A stretch of DNA of 64,000 bases from NCBI GenBank assembly GCA_946699065.1, contig CAMPDV010000323.1, positions 62,001-126,000 of the forward strand. The letters are read 5' to 3'. The stretch is from Loxodes magnus. Its lineage: Eukaryota > Ciliophora > Karyorelictea > Loxodida > Loxodidae. The notes beneath the pieces are model-generated. The model was not told the origin of the DNA. It worked only from the letters and a program-made list of their open reading frames with translations, and ran no database searches. Both the position numbers and the translations under genes were made by a program. Of the stretch, positions 33,740-45,879 are shown one piece after another (the stretch's first letter is position 1; the number at the start of each line of letters is the position of its first letter).

Positions 33740-35990
33740 TTTCTTGTTCATTTTCAAGCTAACTTTCATTTTTTTCTATTTTCTGTTGTCATTCTTCTTC
33801 TTCTTCATCTTCGCTATCGTTTTCCTCTTCGTTCCAATCTTCTTCTTCCTCATCATTTTTCATCTAATTTTGTTGGACATCTTATTCTTTGTTTTCTTGT
33901 TTTTATTATTCTTCATTCTCTTCATTAAAATTTTCTATTCTTAGATTTGCTTCTTTTTATTATTTCTCGTATTGCTCTTCTTCTTTCTCTTGTTATAGAA
34001 TTTCTCGCCTCCTTTTGATAAACATTTGAATGAATATTTTTATTTATTCATCCACCTTTTCTATTTTTTTCTTAGGAAAAGAGTTTATATATAGTTAATC
34101 GTAATTTATTAGTTTCAAAATATCACATTAACCAATTTTGGAGACCAATCATTCTCTTATATCAATGTAATATATACATTCCATTACATGTTGGAGAGTG
34201 TCATATTCTCCGCATATACAAAAAGGGTTTTCAATAATATAATTTCGATCTTTCAAAGTCTTTCGAAATGCCTAAGACTGGCTTCTAATCTTATAGATGC
34301 AAATTATTTTTTTCAAATATTTTTTGTTTAATTTCGTGTATGTTATTTTAGGGAATTATATTAGGTTTTAAAATTGTTCTGTATATATTTATGCAGTAGG
34401 CATTCTGCTTAATCTTGAAAGAGCTAATTCAAAATATGTCTTTTATATTTATGCCTACACATATCTACTGAATTAAGTTAAGTTGTTATTGTGCTCTTTA
34501 TTATCAATTTCTATTTTATTAAATTAGGCCAGTTTCTAAACTTCATCATAATATTGATATCCCTCTTTATAATTATTCTCAAACAATATTCCAATAGATG
34601 AATAAGGTTGATTTAACTTTCATTTCTAATCTTAAAGAAAAACCTGAAATACTTAAGAGCCATCATGTGTTTGAATGGTATACAGTTGAGGTTTACAAAG
34701 CATGATTCATTAAACGTATTTCCTGCTGATTAAAAGGTTTTTCTGGCTATTAACCTCATGCTCTTTTCAATTCTGTTCAAGATTCCATTTATTCCATACT
34801 GCATAGTCCAAGGTATTAAGTCCCCACCGTATTCTGCTTTAGGAAGCGGGAACAGTCTACAAAGCATTTTGAAATTTCAAGGTGTTACGTTTCTATATCT
34901 TGATAATGCAAACACTGCCTTTTTAATTGCTGAAAGATAGTTTGCAGCAACGTATTTGCAATGGTTAATTAGATTCTTCTTTTGGTGAAGGATCACCCCT
35001 AAATATGTGGCTTGCTGTTTCTAAATTATTGCTTGGTCTCCTATTTTTAAGTCTAGTTTTGTTTCTTTGCTTTTCTTTTTTAAATCTATAACGTTTCGCA
35101 TTTGGAGACATTTATTTTAAGAAATGTCTAATTGAAAATGGAGTTTGCTTCATTAATAAGTGACTACATATTTTTTATGAGTTCGATAATAGAGATTAAA
35201 TCGTCAGCTCAACCTCTACAAGTGAACCTATTCTTAAAATTAGCACATCTGAATCCTAATATTTCTCCTTTGTTTTCTATATGTCTAATGACAATGTCAT
35301 AGTATAATAATGCAAACACAGGTCCATGCGAACTTCCTTACATCACTCCATTGCTAAATTTCAATTTCTTAGAATTTGTTCCGTCTATAATAAAGGAAGC
35401 AGTTAAGTTATTATAAAATGATTCTAAAGCCAAGATGAGACCTAGTGGTAATTTGACTCTTCTTAGTTATTTAAAACAATTCTTCTTTCAATAGAATCAA
35501 ACATTTTCTCTACGTCAATTAAAGTTGCAATCATTTTAGTTTTTCCTTTCGCTTGTTTTCGATAAAGATCTATGATTTATTGGATCACTCATATTTATTA
35601 GGTGGTTTATTTGTTCTTCATAAACCCCATTTAGCTTGAGTGGATTAACTATCTTTCATAAATTATTGAGTTGAGTCTCTTCGTAAGGGCCTTATCATAT
35701 AATTTCAAAATAGTGCTGATAAGGGAAATAGGGCGTCAGTTTTTTCAATCGTCTTTACTTCCTTTTTTGAAAATGGGGATTATGATAGAAGTATTAAGCT
35801 CTTCAGGAATCCTTCCAATTCTAAGCATGTTATTTATAAAAGAATGAAGCATCAACGCTAGATAATATCCTGCATATTTTAGCAGTTCTCCTTTTCTTCC
35901 ATCTGGCCCTGCTGCTTTACCATTAGAAATTAGACTTATAAGTTAGGTAATCTCTTCTATTGACAAAAAGATTTATAGAAGCTTAAAAAA
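33740..35990 (-). pseudogene. LINE (non-LTR) reverse transcriptase, 5'-truncated
   Basis: ORF2 remnant starting in the RT domain. Order: NGKAAGPDG (about 35915); IPEELNTSIIIPIFKKGS (35800-35750); KDD(TGA)KN(TGA)RPISL (35750-35725), where both TGA stand at Trp of the LINE motif; QMGF with TAA as the conserved Gln; LIDVEKMFDSIERR (35520-35480); GVMQGSSHGPVFALLYYDI with TAA as the invariant Gln; RG(TGA)ADDLI, the catalytic ADD box (35205); YLGVILHQKKN; IPWTMQ; and the C-terminal zinc site FCICGEYDTLQHVMEC (34222-34175), then a Glu-rich tail. Three or more single-base shifts break it. The 5' end stops abruptly near 35990, a typical dead-on-arrival truncation; no endonuclease is present. Plus frames 33744-33944 and 34758-34940 are antisense. 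Confidence 0.85.
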
Positions 35991-35999
35991 TGATAGCAA

Positions 36000-37174
36000 A
36001 ACTTTTAAAATACTAAAGTCTTTATAAATAATATAGAAAAATAAAATTTACAGAATCAAATAATTCACTAAAATCTTTCACGAAAAAAAAATTACGATAG
36101 TGATTATATTTTACAAAGATTTTTAAAAAAAAGATTAAAAATTCTCAAAAAAATAATTAAACAAATTTTGTTTCTTTATTTTCAAGTGTGTAGATAAGTT
36201 TTCATTCAACCCGAAATTTTTATTTTACAAATTCTTGGATTAATTTTACTTGCTCAATTTATAATTTTATTAATTTTTTATCAGATTTGAATATTAAATA
36301 ATTAATTTTTAGTTCTTTTTAAGAACATTTGTATTTCAAATTTAGAAAAAAATAAGTATTGAAGATTTTAATTTTTTTAGTTTTTTTTCGCTTTTATAAT
36401 TTTCATTTTTTAAATTGATTTAATTATAAAGATATCTTTTTTATACATTATCTTTTTTTATAAATTATTTTATTTGGATCAAGCTTTTTATTTTCTTTAT
36501 TTTACGTTTCATTGTTTTTAACTATAAATTTTTACACTAAATTATTATAACTTTCACTAAGTTTTTTTATAGGAAAACAATTGTTCAGCTTTAAGATTAA
36601 ATTATCAAGCTTTCCAATCTTTTGAAAGAAGTTATTATCCTCTAAGCCTATAGACTATTTTTTTGTTCTTATTCTTTAACTTTTACTGATATTTTTAAAC
36701 TTTTTAATGAAAAGATTAGTGTCTTTTAGAGTTTTACCGAACGACTTAATATTAAATTTTATAATTGCTTACTAAGTTATTTACATTAGTAAAAGGTTCT
36801 AGTTTTATATCGAGTTCTATTATTTGATTTTATTTATTATTGGAAATAATATTTTAAACAACTAGATTTAAATTTTTAATGCAAACTCATTTTAGATTCA
36901 TTTAAAAGATTCTTTTATTTATCTTAATTGATCAAATATAAATTTTTTTGTGAGATTTTTTACATTTCTTTATTACTATCGAGATTTTAATACCTAATTA
37001 AAAAGATAAAAATTTAAGACTTTTTATTCACTTTAAGATTCAAAAATTTTAAGAATGACATTCTATTTTTATTAAACAAAACTTCACAAATCCTATTTAA
37101 TGTTTTTTAAATTATAAAATAATTAAAAAAATTATAAATTTTAAGTGATATTTCCAAATATTTAAATTAGAAAT
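36000..37174. other. AT-rich interval, nothing recognised
   Basis: Low-complexity AT sequence between the truncated LINE and the next short repeat. Confidence 0.4.
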
Positions 37175-37545
37175 AAGTATGATTATAGGGCGTGAAGCTC
37201 ATTCAATATTAATAAAAATGTTCTCGTATTTATTTTTGTCATTCTAGTCGTCTTATGATTCACTTCAGTTTCTCATATTGAGGAATCTGCTTATTAATAA
37301 TTATTCTTGAAATTTGAACCAAATATTCCAGTCTTCTTGAATATGATCCAAATAAGAGATAGTAATTAAGTTCTTAGTAGATCCGTCAGTCAAAAGTTCA
37401 TTCGCTAGAAAGAATCCTCGGGCAAAATAAGATTGTTTCTACAAAGCTTGTCCGAACTTCCTGGCGATGTTAACTGGTGATTACTCAAAATATAGTATAC
37501 ATCAGATTAACTACTAGTTCTCTCGACCGCGACTGACATTCGAAT
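37175..37545 (-). mobile_element. Short structured repeat, diverged member
   Basis: Aligns end to end with 17560-17975 on the same strand (shared plus-strand words: TTCAATATTAATA, AAATGTTCTCGTAT, CAGTCTTCTTGAATA, AGAATCCTCGGG, TAGTATACA). The 3' hairpin is reduced to GGGCGTGAAGCTCATTC. It is clearly older than the 17.6-kb copy. Confidence 0.6.
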
Positions 37546-38099
37546 CTCTTAATATTTAATATTACTAAATGAGTTAGTAAAGGAGATCATAATATATTCA
37601 TCACTTTACTTTAAGATCTGAATTTAAGATGTATGAATAATTAATCCTATTGAAGATTTAAGCTCTTTTTCTCAAAAAATATATAAAATAATAACTTTAA
37701 CAACTAAAATTTAATTTGCTAAAAAATCATTTTCAAACTTTAAATTTTTCGATTAAAAAAATTACAAATCGATAAGAAAAGAAAAATTAAGTTACTTCCT
37801 CCAAATCATAAAAAAAGTAAAATTAGTTTAAAAAATTTTATCTGAAAACTAATTTTTTTTAGGATTAAAAAAATTTAAGTTTCGAGAAAATGCTTAAAAT
37901 TATGAACTAAATTAAATAAAAATATGTTAACAAAATTTGAGTTTTATATAAATAGCCATTTTAATAAAGGAAAATGATTTATAAATAAAGAAATAAATTG
38001 CTTTAATTAGATACTATATACGATTAGAAAGTAATAAAAAGTAAAAAGGCTAATAATGATACTTATTAATATTAGAAATTAAATTAAATATTTTTTGAT

Positions 38100-38650
38100 T
38101 AAAATTAGTTAGTTCCGAATAGTAAAAGATGAATTGACTAAGAGAATTTTTAACACAAAATAAATAGACTTTCATCAAAAATTGTTAAAGGTAATGCTAA
38201 ACTTAGATAATGATTAAATATATTTACGAAGTAAGATAAATGGAAGAGAGAAATTTAAATATTAGTTAAATTTAATAAAGAGAGCTATATTTTATTTATT
38301 ATGAGGAAATGCTATATCTATATGAGAAAGACTTTAAAATTTAAGAAAACAAAAATTGAATTTAAATACTTCAAACTGATTGAAAAATATTTTTGAATGC
38401 TTTCTTATGAAAAGTAATATAATTTAATAAGCATTAATAAATGCAAAAAATAGAGTTCATAAATGCTTAAAATAAAAAATATACTAGCAGTGCAAAAAAG
38501 GCCATAAATCTAAATTAAGTGATAAATAAATATAAAACGGATTTATTCGCAATACTGAAAATAACCAAAGCATTAAGATTAAGTTGTAACCGAATTTCCA
38601 AGATTACCACTTAGAGACAATAAGCATTTAAAATGTTAAGGATTATACAA
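38100..38650 (+). pseudogene. Very decayed ORF1 remnant
   Basis: One frame reads YQQCKKGHKSKLSDKQ (about 38485-38530), half a zinc knuckle with the first Cys lost, then RNTENNQSIKIKLQPN, comparable to the family's R-I-x4-G-x-I-F block. The upstream coiled-coil part is not clear. Weak, but consistent with the many ORF1 copies nearby. Confidence 0.3.
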
Positions 38651-39340
38651 AATTAAGATAAACGTCGTAAAAAAATGACGTGATTATCTCATATAATCTA
38701 AAATCCCGATCACGACTGTACATAAAATAAAGCTTAGAAATTTTAGGGTCATAAACTGAATTTTAAACAAGGATATAACTTTATACTTCAATTGAATAAA
38801 AAAAAAGTAAAAAGTAATGAATTTTCTGTAGAATTTAAATCCAAAACTTATTACAAATTATTAAAATCAATAAATTTCTAATAAAAATAGCAAAAAAAAA
38901 ATTTGAATAAACAATATTTTAAATAATAATTAGCTTAGAAAAATAAAAAGACTCAAAGTAATGATTCAAAAATATTCAAGAGTATAACAAAATAATTAGA
39001 TCTAATCACTAAGTTATTAGAAATGAGATGATTAAAAAGATTGCAGAAATTCATTAAATATCTTCTCAATGCAGATAATAAAATAAATTTAAAAATCATA
39101 ATAAAACATCTAAAGAGTATTAAAAAAAGGAAAAATAGTTATTAAAATTATCAAATGTAGAAGACATTCAATGTTTAAAGATAAGTTGAGAAAGCCTATA
39201 TAAAACTTAACGGTTTATCAAATTATTTAAAAAACAAAAAGCAAACAGAAATCAAGATTGTAGATATAAAACATCTAATAAAAAATTTATCACAAAGAAA
39301 GCAACGGGATCAACTTAAATATAGGGTAGTTCTATGAACT

Positions 39341-39379
39341 CTAGAAGAGAATTTAACTGATAAAACTTTTCTCTTCTAG
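39341..39379. other. Perfect 11-bp hairpin, likely retroelement 3' end
   Basis: CTAGAAGAGAA pairs with TTCTCTTCTAG around a 17-base loop. Its design resembles the LINE hairpin at 33608-33647. The 300 bases before it read as a Lys/Gln-rich plus frame that could be an element's C-terminus. Confidence 0.4.
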
Positions 39380-39729
39380 TTTTATGAATAATGATCTCTA
39401 AATAATTTCAAAATAAAAAAGTGAACTTTAAACTAAAAGAATAATAATAATAGATTTAAAGGAATAAAAAGCTAAATAAGTAAAGATAATAAAGATAAAA
39501 CTAAGTAATAAAGTCATTTTATATAAACTTATTGTAATTTTTTCTCACTATCATTTAATTATATAGTAACATTATTAAAAGACAGATTTATTAGTAATAA
39601 ACCAGCAAATAATGCTTAATCATATAGCTTTATAAAATAAAATTAATACATGAAAATATCTTTAATATTAGTTAGGTTTAGTGGCTAAGGTTTTTTTTCA
39701 TATTTAAATAATTAGATAAAGTAGCTTAA

Positions 39730-40500
39730 ATGGAGTATTTATTAAGAGAAATAATTAAGATACTAAATAAGGTTGCGAATGAAATAAATAAAAAATCTAA
39801 ATTTTGGAATGCATAATGATAAATCTGCTATATAAGTTGGAATCTAAGAAGAGATTATTAAGTAGCTTATATTTTTAAGAACCAAGTTGATATGTTAAGC
39901 TTTTAAATTTAAGTTACTAATAAGTTGAACGAAAAGAAATAAGAATAATAGAAAGGAAAAAGAAATTTTTGCAGTCAAGAAGGTTTGCTTTAGAAAAAAG
40001 GAACTCCAACTAAATAAAGAATCTCCCAATATCTAATAAGCAATTAATGAATTAAACAGAAAAAAATAGGAAATTGATATATTGGAAAAATAAATGAAAA
40101 GTAACCTTAAAACATCAAAAAGTAAGGAAATTAAGATCCAAAAAAGTTTGAGGCGACTTCTGTTTTTAAACTATAAAGAATATCTGGTAAACTAAATAAA
40201 GATGACACCACAATAGTAAGAAATGCTATATTAGTAAAACTTTTCAATCTCAAATGATTTTGAATAGAAATAGACTTCGATATTTAAAACATGGAAACCA
40301 TATTATTTCCTTAAATAACTGGAGATTCTACTAGTAAATAAAGAAAAAAAATGTCAGTTTAATCGGAGGATTTAAAAATTTACTTTGATTAACTTTTAAT
40401 GATCTTAAAAAAAATATATATAAAGATTCGCAAAATACAATAGTTATAATGCAACTATAAAATATAAATTATAGAGTACATCTCAAGAACTAATTAAAAT
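39730..40500 (+). other. Possible gene, unassigned
   Basis: The ATG at 39730 (MEYLLREIIKILNKVANEIN) opens a protein-like plus frame of about 255 codons. Its later part, KFEATSVFKLQRISGKLNKD then TTIVRNAILVKLFNLK, has good amino-acid variety. It holds five or six TGA codons, more than the proven genes, so it is either decayed or not coding. No family is recognised. A GC-richer patch follows at 40540. Confidence 0.3.
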
Positions 40501-40539
40501 TGGAAAAAGATTAATTAAAGAAAATTGAACGATAAGTAA

Positions 40540-40760
40540 ATATAACAGCGGAGAGAAAGGTACAAGGGACCAAATTTCAGTTTATTAATAAGAAATCTTT
40601 CTTTTAATTATTTCTCGAGGAGACGTGCTTATTTAGATATTCCAGAAAGGTGGGGCTTGAATAGGACGATTTGAGTTAAATTTTTCGTAATATCTTCGAT
40701 TTGTTTCAGAAATGCTAGTGGTTTGGCATTGCCTAAAGATTAGGCGGAGAAAATCAATCA
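40540..40760. other. GC-richer patch, unassigned
   Basis: It stands out from the flanks in G+C. On the minus strand one frame reads YYEKFNSNRPIQAPPFWNIQ. This may be a retroelement coding fragment or part of a structured repeat; neither knuckle nor hairpin is seen. Confidence 0.25.
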
Positions 40761-41184
40761 TATAATATGATTTTTTGTAAAGACATTATATATTGTACTT
40801 AAGGACTTCTGAAAATACAAAATTCTAGACTTTTTAGCAAACTAAATTTTTATTAAGCAAATTTAAGAAAAAAACAGGAAAATATTTTGAAAATCTGTTT
40901 TAAAGAAGTCTATATAGCCTTAAGTTAACAACGTTAAGAAATTAGAAAAAGTATGAATGTTAACATTTCTAAAAATATTAAAGTGCTTTCGCAAAGAGCA
41001 AAAAAATAGCAAATAATTAACAAAAATAATATAGAATAGTATAGTAAAATAGTTGGTAGATAGCAACATTTTATTTAAATATTTGAATTGTTATTATTAG
41101 TAGGAGTTAAAGATCTTCCATGTTTATTTATAGAATTATCTTTAGCTAATATATGATAAAGTAATTGATATAATTTTAAGTTGG

Positions 41185-41460
41185 CGGCTTCAAGAGTAAT
41201 GTTTCATCTACACCTAGATACAGGTCACTAGCATGAATGTGATTCAAAGCCAAATTGAACTATATCCGATTTATCATCGGTAGTGACTTGACAACTGGTA
41301 ATCCATAGTGATGGAGCTTCTTGACTTCAGATATCAAAATATCAATTACCTATCCCCGCATATTCCACCGGTAATTGTTAGTACTTAAATACCGTATACT
41401 AGGAGTTATGGTTGAGCAAGTTCTGAGCTTCCAATCAGAAAAGATTTAACAACTCCAGTT
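41185..41460. repeat. GC-rich island, possible structured repeat
   Basis: A sharp rise in G+C with self-complementary words (for example CCGATTTATCATCGG, 41269-41283, and ACCGGTAATTG near 41370). It resembles the 17.6-kb repeat family in texture, but I could not align it convincingly, so family and strand are open. Confidence 0.3.
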
Positions 41461-41469
41461 TAAAAAAAA

Positions 41470-42365
41470 ATTAAAAGGTAAAGTAATCGATTGAAAAATT
41501 TTTACTTGTAAATAAACATTATAAACTTTACTGTTAAAACAACGATTCATTTTGATTCAATAAAATCCTCATGAAGTAAGTATCATATTTGATTACTTGA
41601 TTAAAGAGCTTTAATATACATTTACTAGAATGTTATAAGTTGAATCGTTTTGATGCATAATCGAATGTTAGAAAAAAGGTTCAGAATATTTTTTTATTTT
41701 AGTTTGTTGAAAATGCTCATGAAATTTCGAAACTGCTAAAAAATAATTAATAGATGTTTGAGAACATAATTAAGCATATTAGAATGTAGAATAAACTAAA
41801 TTTACGATTATGTGAAAAAAGAAAAAATAAGTTAGAAATTTATATTAAGAAGTCATGGTTTAAAAAGGTAAAAATGCAAAAATATAAGTAGAAAAATACC
41901 TTTATTTCGACTTAAATTCAGAAGTTCTTCAAAACTGTGAAATAATGCCTAAATAATTTATTGAAATAGAGAAAATTAAAATTCTTTTTTAATTTTTGTA
42001 ATTTTGTTAAAAACAAAAATAGCTAAAAGTGTTAAAAAATCAAGCAATAAATGTAAATTAGGAATACCATAATAGAAAAGAAAAAAATACACTGTAATTT
42101 ATATTTATAGGTTAAGATATAAGAAACAACTTAATTATTATAAAGCATTTATAAGAGCCGAATCGAAAGATGATTTTATATTATCTTTTATGAAATTTAT
42201 ATAAAAAATCTAACGAGTAAATGAAGATGCTTAACTTGCATTATATATTAATAATTTACTATAGTACATAATCAAAGGTATAGCAAAAAGTGAGTTTAAA
42301 GTAAAGAATTTCAAGAGATTTTGGCAATTAAAATTACTAATAAAATATTATAATTTAATATTATT
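41470..42365. other. AT-rich interval, nothing recognised
   Basis: A-rich plus strand with no coherent protein segment or structured island. Confidence 0.35.
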
Positions 42366-42369
42366 TTGT

Positions 42370-42785
42370 CTCCTACAGATCAATGCTTGAGTCTGTTTTG
42401 AAATTTTTTTTCAAGTATTTTAAGAGTTCTAATACTCTCAAGTTTTGTTTTTCTGATCCCCTTTTCAGTCTGTTATTTATTCTAGCTATATATCCTTGCT
42501 CTTCAGGTTCTAAATTTCTCTTTAGCCTATAGACAGATCCATTTCACTATATCAGATCTCATTTTTTATTTTCCTTATTTATTACTCCACTGATTTTCTT
42601 TATATTATTCTTTTAATCTACTAAACGTAGCACAAATCTTCCCAAAGGTACTATTGACTCTAGCAGTCTTATCACAATTTCTTTATTACAGGCGATTTTT
42701 CTGTTTCCTATGATTCATAGAAGTTTTCTCGATCTGTATTTAGTCAGTGTCCCTATTTCACTGTAGCACAATCTGCTAGCATTTT
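42370..42785 (-). other. Possible gene fragment, unassigned
   Basis: A single minus-strand frame of about 135 codons with good residue variety: RKIACNKEIVIRLLESIVPL, then GRFVLRLVDQKNNIKK, NGSVYRLKRNLEPEEQGYIA and RINNRLKRGSEKQNLRVLEL. Three TGA codons each sit where Trp would be plausible (for example IQ-TGA-NGSVYRL). The IVxxL...LGRFV part is faintly like DUF6824-type domains and NGSVYRL like the ORF1 C-terminal block, but neither is secure. It lies about 600 bases from an ORF1 fragment on the same strand. Confidence 0.4.
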
Positions 42786-43370
42786 GTATTTATTAAAACT
42801 ACTTTAATAAGGCATAGAAAATTAAAACATATTGGAAATAGCCATTTTTTCTAAAGACTAACGTTTTCGAAATTCTGGGAGTTTAGAAAATAAACCATTT
42901 GGTAAATATTCTCATTAATTTGTAAAACTAAATAGAGATAAATAACGAAAGCTTAACATTAATAAAAAATTGATTCAAACCAAATAAAATATTATTTATC
43001 CTTTTAGAAGAAGAAAATAAACTTAACTTTTTGGAGATAAATTATCAGATTGTTATGCACATGCATTTAAAACTAACTCTATTCCTTATTGATTATAATA
43101 AAGTAATAGTAACAATGCTGAAAAATATAACATGGTATGAACTTATTTTACTGACTGGAATAAAAAGGAGCAGTTGCTGTAAAAATCAAAAAGTTGTTAA
43201 GTATAATAATTTATATTAATTAAATAAACATCAAATATTACTAAAGATTTAGTAGATAGTTTGTCTCGCTATAACTAAATAGATTTAGTAATTTGTTTTA
43301 AATATTTAAAAGATAAAAAAAGGTTTATTATTGAAAACAAATTTAAGTGCTGATGACTTTAGAGATCTTA

Positions 43371-43640
43371 GAGGAATTTGAACTTCGTGGTTTTAGGACC
43401 AGTTTTACTACCTGTGAGAAACCAACTCCGTCTTCCTTCTCTCATTTCTCCACTTGTATTGGATATCACTTTGGTTTGTATTTCTATTCATCAGAATGAT
43501 GAAATTAGTTGCAATAGTCAAAACGCTCTTATGCTAACCTCTAACATTACTTTTCTTCTTATTTCTTTCTTTCCAGTAATGTTACTTAATCTTTCAGAAT
43601 TCCAACAATCTCATTAATCATGCCATTTACTGAATATATA
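43371..43640 (-). pseudogene. ORF1 C-terminal fragment with 3' stem-loop
   Basis: Homologous at DNA level to the last 230 bases of the 8.0-kb ORF1 (shared plus words GGACCAGTTTT, ACCTG, CACTTTGGTTTGTA). The minus frame shows a basic region (GKKEIRRKVM) with frame changes. The weak stem-loop GAAG-TTCAAATT-CCTC at 43371-43386 occupies the position of the 3' stem-loop. The knuckle and coiled coil are missing, so it is a 5'-truncated insertion. The plus ATG frame 43378-43617 is antisense. Confidence 0.6.
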
Positions 43641-44179
43641 GTTTAATAATGAATTATTTTTAAACCTAGAAAAATAATCTTTAGTACTTTATAAAAATAG
43701 GAACACTGCATATTTAAATCACTAGAAAAGGAAGTTAATACTTTTAATTTAGATGAATTGAACAAATGAAACAGAATTTTTATTTGCTTAAAGTATAAGA
43801 TCGAGGAAGCACTCGAAAATAATCTAGTGAAGCGTTTTAGGAATTGACATTTTTTTAATTATATGCTGAGGAGATAAAATTATGCTAAATAATAAAATAT
43901 TTACTTAAGCAGGTATTATAAATAGAGAATAGGTACAAAATAATCATAAAATGAAACAGCGAAAAAGATTATTCAATAAAAAGTTTTATAATGCTCAATT
44001 ATTGAGTTTGATAACTATAATGGACTTTTATTAGAAGCAAAACTTTCATAGATCTTAAGTAAACGTTTTTTAAATCTAATTCCAATGCTAGTAACAACTT
44101 TTTTATGTACATTAAAAAATTACAAAACGAAGCTTCTATTTTATTATGGTATTATAATAATATACTCAAATCATAAAAA

Positions 44180-44640
44180 ATGTCTGACTTAAATAAATGC
44201 CGTCTTGATATTGGAAAAAACGAATTAAATTATGAATTAAAAATAGAAGTTTTTTCTAGAGTTTAAAAAAGAAAAGATCTAGTATTAAATAAATTGAAAT
44301 TCTTAGACTAAAATAATACTAAAGGATTACAAGAAAGAATATATATTGAAAAGAAACTTGAAAGATTTTTTTGAATGTATATCAAAATTAAGAAACTTTT
44401 TATGTACAAACGAAAATAAATAAATTAACCTTTTTTTTACTTTTAGTCCAAAAAAAGTCTATGAAGGTAAGATAAATTAATATTAATTATAAAACTAATT
44501 AAGTTAATAAAGAAATATCCTAATAAATAAAAAAGGAGAATCAGAATTATCAAAAATTTAATCTTAAAGTTATAAAGATTTAAGTTACAAAAGTAAGACA
44601 AATTTGAGGAAAATAAATAAATTTAAACTTTATTAAGATA
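44180..44640 (+). other. Possible small gene, hypothetical
   Basis: The ATG at 44180 in an A-rich context (AAAAAAATGTC) opens MSDLNKCRLDIGKNELNYEL, KIEVFSRVQKRKDLVLNKLK and LDQNNTKGLQERIYIEKKLE, a balanced, helix-prone sequence of about 75 codons before the first TGA, then a Lys/Gln-rich continuation. No family is recognised. It is the best of the unassigned plus-strand frames in this part. Confidence 0.35.
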
Positions 44641-45219
44641 AAACTTGACAAGCTAATAGCAGTAAAAGTAATTAAAAAAAAATTTAACATTTAATAAATA
44701 AACTTTTCAACTAAGTATTTTATGATAATATATAAGAAAGTTAAATACTTTATAAAATGAACAAAAAATAATTATTACTAATTAGAAAAATTTTAATTAT
44801 TTTATGTAATTTTATTTAAATTATTTTAAATTATTTTATAGTAACGATAACTGAGATAATAAATTTATTCATATATTTACGATTAGATTGTACAGTCCCT
44901 ATTTGTAATGCTTATTAAAATCTTTTTTTTAATTTTTTTATGAAATGTGATGTAAATGAAAAAATTTTAGAACTGAACTTTTATAAGCAATATAATCTGT
45001 TAACTGCTATTATAAATTTTTTCGAATTCGAAAATACTAAAACAATATTTTAATTAGCATTATACATTTTTATATGTTATTAGAATTAAATTTCTAATAA
45101 AGGTTAATAAGATAACCTTGTATATTAACTTTCATTTTATAAAACTTATAACATGACAAATTTATTATTGTGGTGTCGTTTTTATTTAATATACCACATA
45201 TTAGTTTTTTGCTTAAAAA

Positions 45220-45879
45220 TAAGAATTCACCTCAAACTTGCTTGCAACTTCACTATCATAATTTTGATAATTTTAAATTATTTTTCTTAATTCTTTACGA
45301 TTGGTAAGATACTAATCATTTCTATTAAATTCATTAATTTCTTATTAAATTAAGGAGCTTTTTTATTCACTTTGAGTATTTTCTTTAAAGCAGTCTTATT
45401 TCGCACAACAAATTCAGAAAAAATGTCCTCATTAATTTTCTATTGTTCTCTTTTCTTTTTGCTTAAATATGTAGTAACTTCGTACTTTATATCCTAACCG
45501 CTTTCAGTATCAGTATAATATTACTCTTCGGTTTGAAATATCTTTTGTAAATGTTTATTGTTCTATTTTCATTAGGTTGTTGAGTATTTAGGATTGTACT
45601 GGCTTACAGTTTCTAATATTTTAAAATTTGCTCACTATCTATTCTGTCTATAAAATTCTCCCTTAAATTTGCCGTAATAGCGGATTCAGAGAGTTATTCC
45701 TTATCGTACTATTGATTTAAAAAAATTTTAAAATTCAACTTTGGTGAAGATCTGAGCTAATTTTCTATGTCCTACTTATTTATTAACAATCGATAATGTT
45801 TAGAAAAATTACACGAAGAATGGCTTTTATATGATTTAGCTTAAAATCCATTAATAAATAATTTAGCCATTTTTTTCAT
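45220..45879 (-). other. Possible gene with one frame change, unassigned
   Basis: The minus ATG at 45879 (MKKMAKLFINGFQAKSYKSH) reads about 95 codons without TGA. After a shift near 45590 a second coherent stretch follows: TEEQYYTDTESGQDIKYEVT, EDIFSEFVVRNKTALKKILK, then VNKKAPQFNKKLMNLIEMIS. The scarcity of TGA and the even composition suggest true coding, either with a small intron or an indel. No family is recognised; it could belong to an unidentified mobile element, given its surroundings. Confidence 0.45.

Noticed and set aside
33744-33944. Strongly hydrophobic 66-aa plus frame
   Set aside because: Antisense of the Glu/Lys-rich tail of the LINE ORF2.
43031-43219. 62-aa plus frame starting MEINYQIVMHMHLK
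   Set aside because: No motif, no leader, and no reason to prefer it over neighbouring frames in a code where stops are sense.
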